Origin: Sphingobium sp. EM0848
Lineage (GTDB): Bacteria > Pseudomonadota > Alphaproteobacteria > Sphingomonadales > Sphingomonadaceae
Direction: 5' to 3'
Assembly: GCF_013375555.1 (NCBI RefSeq)
Contig: NZ_JABXWB010000001.1
Span: 186,001-250,000, forward strand
DNA length: 64,000 nt
Below, piece after piece: positions 39,054 through 47,043 of this stretch. Position numbers and translations under genes: made by a program. The notes under the pieces were generated by a model that was given only the letters and a program-made list of their open reading frames with translations, was not told the DNA's origin and made no database searches. Within the stretch, counting starts at the first letter, position 1, and each line of letters begins with the position of its first letter.

Positions 39054-39455
39054 ATGAGGCCAGCGCCATACAGGAATGAAGCCGGGCGGAGTCGCCTGTT
39101 CTTCATCCTGTCCCTGCGGCTGTCCCTTGCCGTGGCGCTGTTGAGCGCCCTGGCGCCTCTGGGGCCGCCGTCCAGCCGCTTCACCGGCTCCGCCTTCAAT
39201 CCGGCGACCACCAGCGTGGTGCTGAAAGCGCGCGCCCAGGCGAAGCCGGCTGTCGTGCGCGTGACGGAACCGGATGGCGATGGGCGCGCGTCCGTGCTGG
39301 TGTCCGTCCCGGTCTGGCTCATGGCTCTGGCGGCGCTGATGCAGGGCGTTGCGCTGTTCGGCTCCTCCGGTCGATTCTCTCGGTCCTTCCCGTCCTTTCC
39401 GGCGGTCCACCGTTTTTCCCGTCTGGGCGCCCGCGCGCCGCCCTCTCTTTCCTGA
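39054..39455 (+). CDS. Uncharacterised small membrane-associated protein
   Basis: 133 residues with two hydrophobic stretches (about 15-36, LSLRLSLAVALLSALAPLG, and 79-98, VPVWLMALAALMQGVALFG) and an Arg/Ser/Pro-rich C-terminus. I recognise no family. ATG 39054 is picked from an open frame reaching back to 38856, most of which lies in the rplU leader region. GGAAGGG lies about 12 bases upstream, a weak fit. The stop lies in the left arm of the hairpin described for 39448-39498. Could be a spurious frame in GC-rich DNA. Confidence 0.45.
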   Translation: MRPAPYRNEAGRSRLFFILSLRLSLAVALLSALAPLGPPSSRFTGSAFNPATTSVVLKARAQAKPAVVRVTEPDGDGRASVLVSVPVWLMALAALMQGVALFGSSGRFSRSFPSFPAVHRFSRLGARAPPSLS

Positions 39456-39498
39456 CCTATCGCTTCAGGCGGGCCTTTTGCGGTCCGCCGTCAGGAAA
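39448..39498 (+). promoter_or_regulatory. Structured leader hairpin ahead of the 46-residue protein
   Basis: Two stacked stems: outer TTTCCTGAC (39448-39456) with GTCAGGAAA (39490-39498), inner GGCGGGCC (39468-39475) with GGTCCGCC (39482-39489, one G-T pair), loop TTTTGC, and an 11-base bulge CTATCGCTTCA on the left. The right arm overlaps the sequence leading to the Shine-Dalgarno AAAGGAG, so folding could mask or expose the ribosome site of the small ORF. The class is unknown. Confidence 0.55.
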
Positions 39499-39511
39499 AA
39501 AGGAGCCTGCC

Positions 39512-39652
39512 ATGACCCGCGGAAGATCGCGATGCGGCAATCACGGTTCGTCCCGGCGCCGCCCGCCCCAGTGGTTCATGCCCGTCGTCATGGCGGCACT
39601 GGGCATTGCGGGCGCACTGCTGTCGGTGGCGATGCTCGCCATCGCCGAATAA
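39512..39652 (+). CDS. 46-residue small membrane protein
   Basis: ATG 39512 follows AAAGGAGCC at good spacing and reads 46 codons to TAA at 39650. Residues 1-22 are Arg/Gly/Ser-rich (MTRGRSRCGNHGSSRRRPPQ), residues about 22-44 are one hydrophobic helix (WFMPVVMAALGIAGALLSVA), and the end is AIAE. A single-pass inner-membrane protein with a cytoplasmic basic tail is likely. No homologue is recognised. Lies 49 bases before the Kef-type antiporter and may be co-transcribed with it. Confidence 0.6.
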   Translation: MTRGRSRCGNHGSSRRRPPQWFMPVVMAALGIAGALLSVAMLAIAE

Positions 39653-39701
39653 TGTATCACGTCGCCGCGCACTTCCACCGGCGGCCAGGGAAAAGCACTA
39701 T

Positions 39702-41324
39702 ATGCCCCATCACACGCCCCTGATCGGAACGATCGTAGCGGGCCTTGTCGTAGCCTTCATCATGGGGGCCATCGCCCATCGGCTGAGATTGTCGCCGCTG
39801 GTCGGCTATCTGGTCGCCGGTATCATCGTCGGGCCGTTCACGCCGGGAATCGTCGCCAATAGCGGGTTGGCCAATGAACTGGCGGAAATCGGCGTCATAT
39901 TGCTGATGTTCGGCGTCGGGCTGCATTTCTCGCTGCGTGACCTGCTCTCGGTCAGGAATATCGCGGTGCCGGGCGCCATCGGCCAGATCGCGGTCGCCAC
40001 GCTGATGGGCATGGGACTTGCGCATTTTATGGGCTGGCCGCTGATGGGCGGTCTCGTCTTCGGCCTTGCGCTCTCGGTCGCGAGCACGGTCGTCCTGCTG
40101 CGCGCGCTGCAAGGCGCCGATCTGGTGGAAACGCGTCGGGGCCGCATCGCGGTCGGCTGGCTGATCGTCGAGGATCTGATGATGGTCCTGGCGCTGGTGC
40201 TGCTTCCCGCGCTGGCGGGCGTCATGAACAATACCGACGCGTCGGGCGGGGCAGGGGCCTTGCTCGCGCCGCTGTTCGGCACTTTGCTCAAGGTTGCGGG
40301 CTTCGTTGCGTTGATGCTGGTCGTCGGCCGCCGCGTCATCCCCTGGGCGCTGCACTGGGTCGTCCAGAGCGGCTCACGCGAATTGTTCCGCCTTGCCGTT
40401 CTCGCCATCGCATTGGGCGTCGCCTTCGGTGCGGCCGTCGCTTTTGACGTCTCCTTCGCGCTGGGAGCCTTCTTCGCGGGCATGATATTGGGCGAAACCC
40501 CGCTCAGCCGCCGCGCGACCGAAGAAACGCTGCCCTTGCGGGACGCATTTGCGGTGCTCTTCTTCGTGTCGGTCGGCATGTTGTTCAACCCGTCGGTGCT
40601 GGTCGAACAGCCGCTCCCGCTGCTGGCTACCGTGGCGATCATCATCGTCGGCAAGTCCATCGCCGCCTTCGCCATCGTGCGCGCCTTCGGCCATCCCGGC
40701 GACACCGCGCTCACCATCGCGGCGAGTCTGGCGCAGATCGGGGAATTTTCCTTCATTCTCGCCTCTTTGGGGACGGGCCTGGGCGTTCTGCCCGCTGAAG
40801 CGCGGGACCTGATCCTGGCGGGCGCGATCGTCTCCATCCTGCTCAACCCGCTGATCTTTTCGGCCGTCGTGCGCGGCCACAAGCCGGAAGAAGAGGAAAA
40901 AGCGCCGGAAAAGCCCCTTATGGGCCATGTTATCCTGGTGGGCTATGGACGCGTCGGTAAGTTGATCGCCACCCGTCTGGCCGAGCGCAACGTCCATTTC
41001 GTGCTGATGGAGGGCGATGCCGACCGCGCCGAGGAAGCGGAGGAGGCCGGCTTCTCGGTCGTGCGCGGCAGCGCGCTGGAGGACCGCCATCTGCTCGCCG
41101 CCGGGATAAACGAGGCCCGCCGCCTGCTGATCGCAGTGCCGGAGGGGTTTGAAGGGGGCGCGATCCACGACCATGCGCGTCGCCTCAACCCCGATCTCCA
41201 GGTCATCGCGCGGGCGCATTCGGATGCCGAGGTCGCGCATCTGGAGGGGTTGGGCGTGCCGCATGTCGTCATGGGCGAACGTGAATTGGCGGCCAGGATG
41301 CTGGCGCTCTGCGGCGCGGCGTAA
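39702..41324 (+). CDS. Kef/YbaL-type monovalent cation:proton antiporter (CPA2)
   Basis: 540 residues. Twelve-helix Na+/H+ exchanger domain (1-390) beginning PLIGTIVAGLVVAFIMGAIA, with GYLVAGIIVGPFTPG and the conserved polar region ALGAFFAGMILGE. The C-terminal cytoplasmic RCK/TrkA_N NAD-binding domain (about 410-530) starts GHVILVGYGRVGKLIATRLA. YbaL/KefB-type proteins exchange K+ or Na+ for H+, often under redox control. I chose ATG 39702 over the upstream 39606. Ends in a bidirectional terminator. Confidence 0.92.
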   Translation: MPHHTPLIGTIVAGLVVAFIMGAIAHRLRLSPLVGYLVAGIIVGPFTPGIVANSGLANELAEIGVILLMFGVGLHFSLRDLLSVRNIAVPGAIGQIAVATLMGMGLAHFMGWPLMGGLVFGLALSVASTVVLLRALQGADLVETRRGRIAVGWLIVEDLMMVLALVLLPALAGVMNNTDASGGAGALLAPLFGTLLKVAGFVALMLVVGRRVIPWALHWVVQSGSRELFRLAVLAIALGVAFGAAVAFDVSFALGAFFAGMILGETPLSRRATEETLPLRDAFAVLFFVSVGMLFNPSVLVEQPLPLLATVAIIIVGKSIAAFAIVRAFGHPGDTALTIAASLAQIGEFSFILASLGTGLGVLPAEARDLILAGAIVSILLNPLIFSAVVRGHKPEEEEKAPEKPLMGHVILVGYGRVGKLIATRLAERNVHFVLMEGDADRAEEAEEAGFSVVRGSALEDRHLLAAGINEARRLLIAVPEGFEGGAIHDHARRLNPDLQVIARAHSDAEVAHLEGLGVPHVVMGERELAARMLALCGAA

Positions 41325-41327
41325 AAG

Positions 41328-41364
41328 TGAAAGGGGCCGCCCCATTGTGAGGAGCGGCCCTTTC
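41328..41364. terminator. Bidirectional terminator between antiporter and helicase
   Basis: AAAGGGGCCGC (41330-41340) pairs with GCGGCCCTTT (41354-41363) with one bulged base. Short T/A stretches flank both sides (AAAAGTGAAA on the left, CCCTTTCC on the right). Lies between two convergent genes, so it can stop both transcripts. Confidence 0.7.
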
Positions 41365-41367
41365 CTG

Positions 41368-43113
41368 TCAGCGCGGCTTGCGCGGCCCGCCCCGCTTGGG
41401 GCCGCCCTTGAAAGGACGCGGGCTGTGCGCAGGCGGGCGCGGGCCGCGCTCGCCATTGGGACGGCCCTTGCCGCGCGGACCTTCGCGCCGGTTTTCGCGG
41501 GCGGCCTCGCGGGGTGTGCCTTCAACCTGCTCGAAGGCGACCTCCGCGCCTTCGTCGCTCGCCTCCCCGGTGCGCTTCACCGCGCCGATAAAGTGTGAGG
41601 CAATGGCGCTTGGAATCTCGAACAGCGTCTCATTGGCGGCAATGCGAATCGCGCCGATGTCCTGCCGCGACACATGGCCCCGGCGGCAGATCAGCGGCAG
41701 GATCCAGCGCGGATCGGCATTTTGCCGCCGCCCGATATCCATGCGGAACCAGACCGTGTCTTCGAACCCCGGACGCGGTCCGTCGCGGCGCTGCGGCGCC
41801 TCGCTGGCGTCCAGCAACTCTTCCGGCGCGGGGAGGGCGGCGCGGGCGCTCTTCACCAGCATAGCCGCGATTTCCTTGGCGGACTTCTGCTCCAGCAACT
41901 CGGCGCCCAGCGCCCAGTCCTGCTCGTCCAGTTCGGCCCGCTCCATCAGCTTTTCGCGCAGGCGGGCATTATCCTGCTCCTGAATCGCTTCCTTGCTCGG
42001 CGGGGTGCCCCATTCGACCGGGATCTTCGCGCCGCGCAGCATGGATTCGACCCGGCGGCGGCGCGGATAGGGGACGATCAGCACGGCCGTGCCCTTCTTG
42101 CCCGCGCGCCCGGTGCGGCCGGAACGGTGCTGCATCGTCTCCGCATCGCGCGGAATTTCGACGTGGACGACGAGGGAAAGGTTGGGAAGATCGATACCGC
42201 GCGCGGCCACGTCGGTCGCCACGCAGACCCGCGCCCGACGGTCGCGCAGCGCCTGAAGCGCATGGTTGCGCTCATTCTGGCTGTGTTCGCCCGACAGCGC
42301 CACCGCCGCAAAGCCGCGCTCGGTAAGGCTGGAATGCAGATGGCGCACATTGTCGCGGGTCGCGCAGAACAGGATCGCGGTTTCCGCCTCATGATAGCGC
42401 AGCAGGTTCACCACGGCATTTTCGATGTCGGCGGGGGCGACCGTCACGGCCTGATAGCTGATGTCGCCATGGCCGCGCTCGTCGCTGACCGTGGAGATGC
42501 GCAGCGCATCCTTCTGATAGCGCTTCGCCATCGCCACGATGGGTTTGGGCATGGTGGCGGAGAAGAGCAGAGTCCGGCGCTCTTCGGGCGCGCCATCGAG
42601 AATCTCCTCCAGATCCTCGCGGAAGCCCATGTCGAGCATTTCGTCGGCTTCGTCGAGCACCACGGTCTTGAGGCCCGACAGGTCCAGCGCGCCCCGCTCC
42701 AGATGGTCGCGCAGACGGCCCGGCGTGCCGACGACGATATGCGCGCCATGGCTGAGCGCCCGGCGTTCCTTGGCGGCGTCCATGCCGCCCACGCAGGTCG
42801 CAATACGCGCACGGGCCTCGCCATAGAGCCATTCCAGCTCGCGGCTGACCTGCAGCGCCAGTTCGCGCGTCGGCGCGATGGCAAGGGCGAGGGGCCGGCC
42901 CGCGACGGGGAGGCGGCTCTGCTCGCCCAGCAGTTCGCCCGCCATGGCCAGGCCGAAAGCGACGGTCTTGCCCGATCCGGTCTGCGCCGAGACGATCAGG
43001 TCGCGCCCTTCGGCTTCGGCCTGGGTGACTTCGGCCTGCACCGGGGTCAGATTTTCATAGCCCTTCCGCGTCAGCGCGTCGGAGAGGAGGGGAGGGAGAT
43101 GTTCAAAACTCAT
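41368..43113 (-). CDS. DEAD-box RNA helicase (CsdA/DbpA-like)
   Basis: 581 residues. Q motif YENLTPVQAEV, motif I AQTGSGKTVAFGL, motif Ia APTRELALQV, motif Ib GTPGRLRDH, motif II VLDEADEMLDMGF, motif III SATMP, motif IV ILFCATRD, V TDVAARGIDLP, VI HRSGRTGRAGKKG. A DbpA-like RNA-binding domain (about 475-540, DIGRRQNADPRWILPLICRR) and an Arg/Gly/Pro-rich tail follow. Such helicases act in ribosome assembly or cold adaptation. It is followed by the bidirectional terminator. Confidence 0.93.
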   Translation of the reverse strand: MSFEHLPPLLSDALTRKGYENLTPVQAEVTQAEAEGRDLIVSAQTGSGKTVAFGLAMAGELLGEQSRLPVAGRPLALAIAPTRELALQVSRELEWLYGEARARIATCVGGMDAAKERRALSHGAHIVVGTPGRLRDHLERGALDLSGLKTVVLDEADEMLDMGFREDLEEILDGAPEERRTLLFSATMPKPIVAMAKRYQKDALRISTVSDERGHGDISYQAVTVAPADIENAVVNLLRYHEAETAILFCATRDNVRHLHSSLTERGFAAVALSGEHSQNERNHALQALRDRRARVCVATDVAARGIDLPNLSLVVHVEIPRDAETMQHRSGRTGRAGKKGTAVLIVPYPRRRRVESMLRGAKIPVEWGTPPSKEAIQEQDNARLREKLMERAELDEQDWALGAELLEQKSAKEIAAMLVKSARAALPAPEELLDASEAPQRRDGPRPGFEDTVWFRMDIGRRQNADPRWILPLICRRGHVSRQDIGAIRIAANETLFEIPSAIASHFIGAVKRTGEASDEGAEVAFEQVEGTPREAARENRREGPRGKGRPNGERGPRPPAHSPRPFKGGPKRGGPRKPR

Positions 43114-43360
43114 TCTTTATATCCGTCGGAGTGCGACCCGCCTCTGCCGACGGTATCTTCTTCTGTGTCGGGCCAAGTTCCCAACGTCCCATCCGGGCAG
43201 CGTTCCATCCCCTCATCCGTTCGGGCCGGGCTTCATGAAGCCCCGCTCTTTCTTATGAAGTAGCAGAAGGTGGAACGACCCTCGGCCTTGGCAAGCAAGG
43301 CGATCTTGGCACCCTCGAACAGGAGGGCGAAATCGAAAGGCCCTATATCACAGGGCTTCC
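43114..43360. other. Intergenic region upstream of the DEAD-box helicase
   Basis: About 250 bases between the helicase start (minus strand) and the rplA terminator. It must hold the helicase promoter, but no convincing -35/-10 pair stands out. The short open frame on the minus strand from 43415 (60 residues) is not family-like and crosses the terminator, so no gene is called. Confidence 0.5.
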
Positions 43361-43404
43361 TGAAAAAGAAGAAAGCCTCCTTCCCCGCATGGAGGAAGGA
43401 GGCT
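43361..43404 (-). terminator. Rho-independent terminator after rplA
   Basis: On the minus strand the stem AGCCTCCTTCC (43394-43404 side) pairs perfectly with GGAAGGAGGCT (43374-43384 side), loop 9 bases, followed by TTCTTCTTTTTCA. It lies about 25 bases past the rplA stop and ends the secE-nusG-rplK-rplA unit. Confidence 0.9.
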
Positions 43405-43429
43405 CCCCTTAACATTTCAATCCGTCAGA

Positions 43430-44128
43430 TCAGACCGAAGCGACTTCCGCCACGTCGACCTTCACGCCCGGACCCATCGAGGACGACAGGGCGATCTTGC
43501 GGACATACTTGCCCTTCGAACCCGACGGCTTCGCCTTGACGATCGCGTCGACGAACGCGTCGAAATTCTTGCGCAGGTCTTCGGCCGAGAAGCTCGCCTT
43601 GCCGAGGCCAGCGTGGATGATGCCGGCCTTTTCAACACGGAATTCGATCTGACCGCCCTTGGCAGCCTTGACCGCTTCAGCGACGTTCGGGGTGACGGTG
43701 CCCAGCTTCGGGTTCGGCATCAGGCCCTTGGGACCCAGAACCTTACCCAGACGGCCGACCAGACCCATCATGTCGGGGGTCGCGATCACGCGCTGGAAAT
43801 CGATGTTACCGGCCTGGATCGATTCCAGCAGGTCTTCGGCACCCACCACGTCGGCGCCAGCGGCGGTCGCGGCATCAGCCTTGTCGCCACGGGCGAACAC
43901 GGCGACGCGGACGTCCTTGCCGGTGCCGGCGGGCAGGGTGACGACGCCACGGACCATCTGGTCGGCGTGACGCGGGTCGACGCCCAAGTTGATCGCGATT
44001 TCGACGCTTTCGTCGAACTTGGCGGTCGCGTGGGTCTTGATCAGGCCCAGCGCTTCGTCAACGCCGTGCAGCTTTTCCTTGTCCACGGCAGCGGCCAGGG
44101 CCTTCGCCTTCTTCGTCAGCTTTGCCAT
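43430..44128 (-). CDS. rplA: 50S ribosomal protein L1
   Basis: 232-residue L1 of the large-subunit stalk; binds 23S rRNA and, in many bacteria, its own m[23 protein letters not shown] at the start; [21 protein letters not shown] and [14 protein letters not shown] are L1 signatures. Downstream of rplK by 4 bases, same strand. Terminator close by. Confidence 0.98.
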   Translation of the reverse strand: MAKLTKKAKALAAAVDKEKLHGVDEALGLIKTHATAKFDESVEIAINLGVDPRHADQMVRGVVTLPAGTGKDVRVAVFARGDKADAATAAGADVVGAEDLLESIQAGNIDFQRVIATPDMMGLVGRLGKVLGPKGLMPNPKLGTVTPNVAEAVKAAKGGQIEFRVEKAGIIHAGLGKASFSAEDLRKNFDAFVDAIVKAKPSGSKGKYVRKIALSSSMGPGVKVDVAEVASV

Positions 44129-44132
44129 GCTC

Positions 44133-44564
44133 TTAGCCCTCCACCACGTCGAGGCCCATCGCGCGAGCGGAGCCTTCGATGATCTTCGTTGCCGCGTCGA
44201 TGTCGTTCGCGTTCAGGTCGGCCATCTTGGCCTGCGCGATTTCGGCGAGCTGCGAGCGGGTGATCTTGCCGGCGACGACCTTGCCCGGCTCCTTGGAGCC
44301 CGACTTCAGGTTGACGGCCTTCTTGATCAGGTAGGTGGCGGGCGGCTGCTTCGTGACGAAGCTGAACGAACGGTCCGCATAGACGGTGATGATGGTCGGC
44401 AGCGGGGTGCCCTTTTCCATCTTTTCCGTCGAGGCGTTGAACGCCTTGCAGAATTCCATGATGTTCACACCGCGCTGACCCAGCGCCGGACCGATCGGCG
44501 GCGAGGGGTTGGCGGCTCCAGCGGGCACCTGGAGCTTGATATAGCCCGTAATCTTCTTGGCCAT
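44133..44564 (-). CDS. rplK: 50S ribosomal protein L11
   Basis: 143-residue L11, stalk-base protein near the GTPase centre. [40 protein letters not shown], and [12 protein letters not shown] at the end are typical; the [12 protein letters not shown] motif is diagnostic. ATG 44564 chosen; a two-codon longer start (44570) exists. Followed by rplA; preceded by nusG after about 120 bases. Confidence 0.98.
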   Translation of the reverse strand: MAKKITGYIKLQVPAGAANPSPPIGPALGQRGVNIMEFCKAFNASTEKMEKGTPLPTIITVYADRSFSFVTKQPPATYLIKKAVNLKSGSKEPGKVVAGKITRSQLAEIAQAKMADLNANDIDAATKIIEGSARAMGLDVVEG

Positions 44565-44683
44565 TTTCACTCACTCTGTTGCTGGGAGAAGGGCAAGCCC
44601 GCCTCCCGGTTCAAGTTTAGCGGTCTTGACGGATCACCGGAGCGACCCTCCCGCAGCTATTCCGGGCCAATGCCCGAAAATCC

Positions 44684-45220
44684 TTACTTCGAAAGCTCGA
44701 CCTGCTCGAAGTCCAGCTCGACCGGCGTGGCGCGGCCGAAGATCGACACGGACACCTTGACGCGGTTCTTTTCGAAATCCAGCTCCTCGACGGTGCCGTT
44801 GAAGCTCGCGAAGGGACCGTCCAGCACCTTGACGCTGTCGCCGATTTCGTAATCGACATTGACCTTGTGCTTCGGCGCCGCTTCTGCCGCCTTCTGCGCG
44901 CCGAAATAGCGCGCCGCCTCGGCTTCGCTGATCGCCTGCGGCTTGCCGCTCGATCCCAGGAAGCCCGTCACCTTCGGCGTGTTCTTGACGAGGTGATAGA
45001 TGTCGTCGTTCATCGCCAGCTTGGCGAGGACGTAGCCGGGCATGAACTTGCGCTCGACCTGGACCTTCTTGCCGCGCTTCACCTCGGTCACGGTCTCGGT
45101 GGGGACTTCCACCTGCTCGACCAGCTGGGAGAGGCCCATGCGCTCGGCTTCGGACAGGATCGATTCCTTGACCTTGTTCTCGAAGCCCGAATAGGCGTGG
45201 ATGATGTACCAGCGCGCCAT
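44684..45220 (-). CDS. nusG: Transcription antitermination protein NusG
   Basis: 178 residues. NGN domain ARWYIIHAYSGFENKVKESI and KFMPGYVLAKLAMND, then the KOW domain (about 125-178) with GDSVKVLDGPFASFNGTVEE. NusG links RNA polymerase to the ribosome or Rho. Between secE and rplK as in most bacteria. Confidence 0.98.
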   Translation of the reverse strand: MARWYIIHAYSGFENKVKESILSEAERMGLSQLVEQVEVPTETVTEVKRGKKVQVERKFMPGYVLAKLAMNDDIYHLVKNTPKVTGFLGSSGKPQAISEAEAARYFGAQKAAEAAPKHKVNVDYEIGDSVKVLDGPFASFNGTVEELDFEKNRVKVSVSIFGRATPVELDFEQVELSK

Positions 45221-45281
45221 GTTACCGTCTCAAACTCCCGATCTTAGCGATTTACTTGAAAATCGCGGCAATCAATAAAAT

Positions 45282-45488
45282 TCAGGCCTGACCAGCGGCG
45301 AATGCCAGCAGCCACTGAACGATCGCGCCGAAGAAGGTGTCGATGCCGAAGAAGAACAGGCCCAGCAGCGAGGTCATGATGACCACCATCACGCCCGTCA
45401 TGATCGTTTCGCGGCCGGTGGGCCATACGATCTTGTTGGCTTCGGTCCGCACCTGATTGACGAATTCGCTTGGAGAAACCTTCGCCAT
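45282..45488 (-). CDS. secE: Preprotein translocase subunit SecE
   Basis: 68-residue SecE with the minimal form: amphipathic N-terminal helix with PSEFVNQVRTEANKIVWPTG and one membrane helix (about 35-58, GVMVVIMTSLLGLFFFGIDT). The R-E-x-x-K-(I/V)-x-W-P motif is the family signature. ATG 45488 (MAKVSPSEF) replaces the longer frame to 45611, whose extra residues are basic and unlike SecE. Upstream lies the large perfect hairpin and tRNA-Trp. Confidence 0.95.
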   Translation of the reverse strand: MAKVSPSEFVNQVRTEANKIVWPTGRETIMTGVMVVIMTSLLGLFFFGIDTFFGAIVQWLLAFAAGQA

Positions 45489-45613
45489 CGCCTGTCTCAA
45501 ACCCTTCGAACAAACACCAAAGCGCGAAGCAACAGTCCGCCCTCCCGATCCCGCCTGTATCGGCGTCCGGGGGTGCGGCCGCGCTCCGCGACCCATTCTT
45601 CGTCTGCGCACTT

Positions 45614-45649
45614 AGCCGCGAAACCTTGGTTTTACAAGGTTTCGCGGCT
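45614..45649. repeat. Perfect 15-bp inverted repeat between tRNA-Trp and secE
   Basis: AGCCGCGAAACCTTG (45614-45628), loop GTTTTA, CAAGGTTTCGCGGCT (45635-45649): no mismatch. No T run on either side, so it is not a normal terminator. Lies about 7 bases past the 3' end of tRNA-Trp on the minus strand; a processing or attenuation hairpin between tRNA and secE is plausible. Confidence 0.8.
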
Positions 45650-45656
45650 TAATGCT

Positions 45657-45732
45657 TGGCAGGAGTGGAGGGACTCGAACCCCCGGCATTCGGTTTTGGA
45701 GACCGACGCTCTACCAGCTGAGCTACACTCCT
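45657..45732 (-). tRNA. tRNA-Trp (anticodon CCA)
   Basis: Reads from 45732: acceptor AGGAGTG pairs with CACTCCT; D arm TAGCTCAGCTGGTAGAGC; anticodon loop CTCCAAA with CCA between stems CGGT/ACCG; T arm GGGGGTTCGAGTCCC (T-loop TTCGAGT). CCA 3' end is encoded at 45657-45659 after discriminator G. Located upstream of secE on the same strand, a frequent arrangement. Confidence 0.97.
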
Positions 45733-45787
45733 GTGCCGGCGAAGGAGGGCGCTTTAACGTGGCCCGCCGGGTAGGGCAAGGGGGAAA

Positions 45788-47011
45788 TCAGAGGAAAGTG
45801 CCGCCCTTCATGATCTTGCGTGCGCGGCCCTGCACCGGCACGCGATTGAAGGGCGTATTTCCGGCCTGTGCGGCCATTTTCGTCGAATCGACGATCCAGG
45901 GTGTGTCGGGATCGATGAAGATCAGGTCCGCCGCGCTGCCCGGCGCGAAGCTGCCCGCGTTGACGCCGAGAATCTTCGCCGGATTGGCGCTCAGCAGGGT
46001 CATCAACCGATTAATGCTAAGATGCCCTTCCCGGACCAGATTGAGCGAGAGCGCGAGCAGCGTTTCCGCGCCCGCCATGCCGGGAGCCGCGTCGGCGAAG
46101 GGGAGGCGCTTGTCCTCCGGCCCGCGCGGATCGTGGCTGGAGGTGATGACATCGACCGTGCCGTCCGCGACCGCCGCGATCGATGCCTTGCGGTCATCCT
46201 CCGATCGCAGCGGCGGCGACAGGCGCGCAAAGGTGCGGAAATCCGTCACGGCGTTATCGGACAGGAACAGATAGGCGGGGCTGATCCCGCACGTCACCTT
46301 CAGCCCTTCTGCCTTGGCGGCGCGGATCAGGTCGAAGCCCGCCCTGGTCGTCACCAGCCGGAAGTGGATGGCGGCGCCTGTCACGCGGGCGAGCATGATG
46401 TCGCGGGCAATCGCCATCGCCTCGGCGCAGGCAGGGGCGTGGGGCAGGCCCAGGCGCGTCGCCGTCTCACCGCTGGTCGCGACGGCCTTGGCCGCAAGAC
46501 CGCCATCCTCGGCATGGGTGATGACGGTCAGTCCCAGCCCGGAAGCATAGGACAGCACCCGCATCATCACGCCCGAATCGGCGATCCACTGGCGCCCGGT
46601 GCCTACGGCCTTGGCGCCTGCCGCCTGCATCATGCCGATTTCGGCCAGTTCGGAGCCCTTCAGGCCCCGCGTGGCAGCAGCAATCGGATGCACCCAGAAA
46701 TCCGGCTTCCCCGCCCGCGTCGCCTGCCGGATGAGGCCCGCATCGTCCAAGGGGGAGGACTGGTCCGGCATCAGCGCCGCCCGCGTGATCCCGCCGAAAT
46801 GGAAGGCTGGCTTGTCCGTTGCGAACACGCCCAGATCGATGAGGCCCGGCGCGACCACCAGTCCGGCTGCGTCGATCTTTTCCGCATCGGCTGGCACGGC
46901 GACATTGCCTGCTGCGACGATCCGGTCGCCTTCGATCAGGATGACGCCCTTGCTGACATCCTCACCCGCCGGATCGGCCAGCTTCCCGTTGATGATGGCA
47001 AGCTTGTTCAT
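45788..47011 (-). CDS. pyrC: Dihydroorotase-like protein (probable inactive PyrC', PyrB partner)
   Basis: About 407 residues, DHOase/amidohydrolase fold (SSHDPRGPEDKRLPFADAAP, GETA-type ending LGVNAGSFAPGSAADLIFID). Active class I enzymes have a metal-binding HxH after PGLIDLH; here it reads PGLIDLGVFATDKPAFHFGG with no HxH. The later His (usually TPHHL) reads CGISPAYLFLSD and the usual catalytic Asp (TDH) reads TSSHDP. So the metal ligands are mostly gone. It sits just downstream of pyrB, as with the non-catalytic PyrC' that stabilises some aspartate carbamoyltransferases. ATG 47011 (MNKLAIINGKLADP) chosen. Confidence 0.85.
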   Translation of the reverse strand: MNKLAIINGKLADPAGEDVSKGVILIEGDRIVAAGNVAVPADAEKIDAAGLVVAPGLIDLGVFATDKPAFHFGGITRAALMPDQSSPLDDAGLIRQATRAGKPDFWVHPIAAATRGLKGSELAEIGMMQAAGAKAVGTGRQWIADSGVMMRVLSYASGLGLTVITHAEDGGLAAKAVATSGETATRLGLPHAPACAEAMAIARDIMLARVTGAAIHFRLVTTRAGFDLIRAAKAEGLKVTCGISPAYLFLSDNAVTDFRTFARLSPPLRSEDDRKASIAAVADGTVDVITSSHDPRGPEDKRLPFADAAPGMAGAETLLALSLNLVREGHLSINRLMTLLSANPAKILGVNAGSFAPGSAADLIFIDPDTPWIVDSTKMAAQAGNTPFNRVPVQGRARKIMKGGTFL

Positions 47012-47043
47012 GGCCAGCGAGTCCTTGTTGTTGGTCGGGATGC

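Noticed and set aside
43233-43415. 60-codon minus-strand frame between helicase and rplA
   Set aside because: Covers the terminator of rplA and has no RBS or similarity; likely chance.
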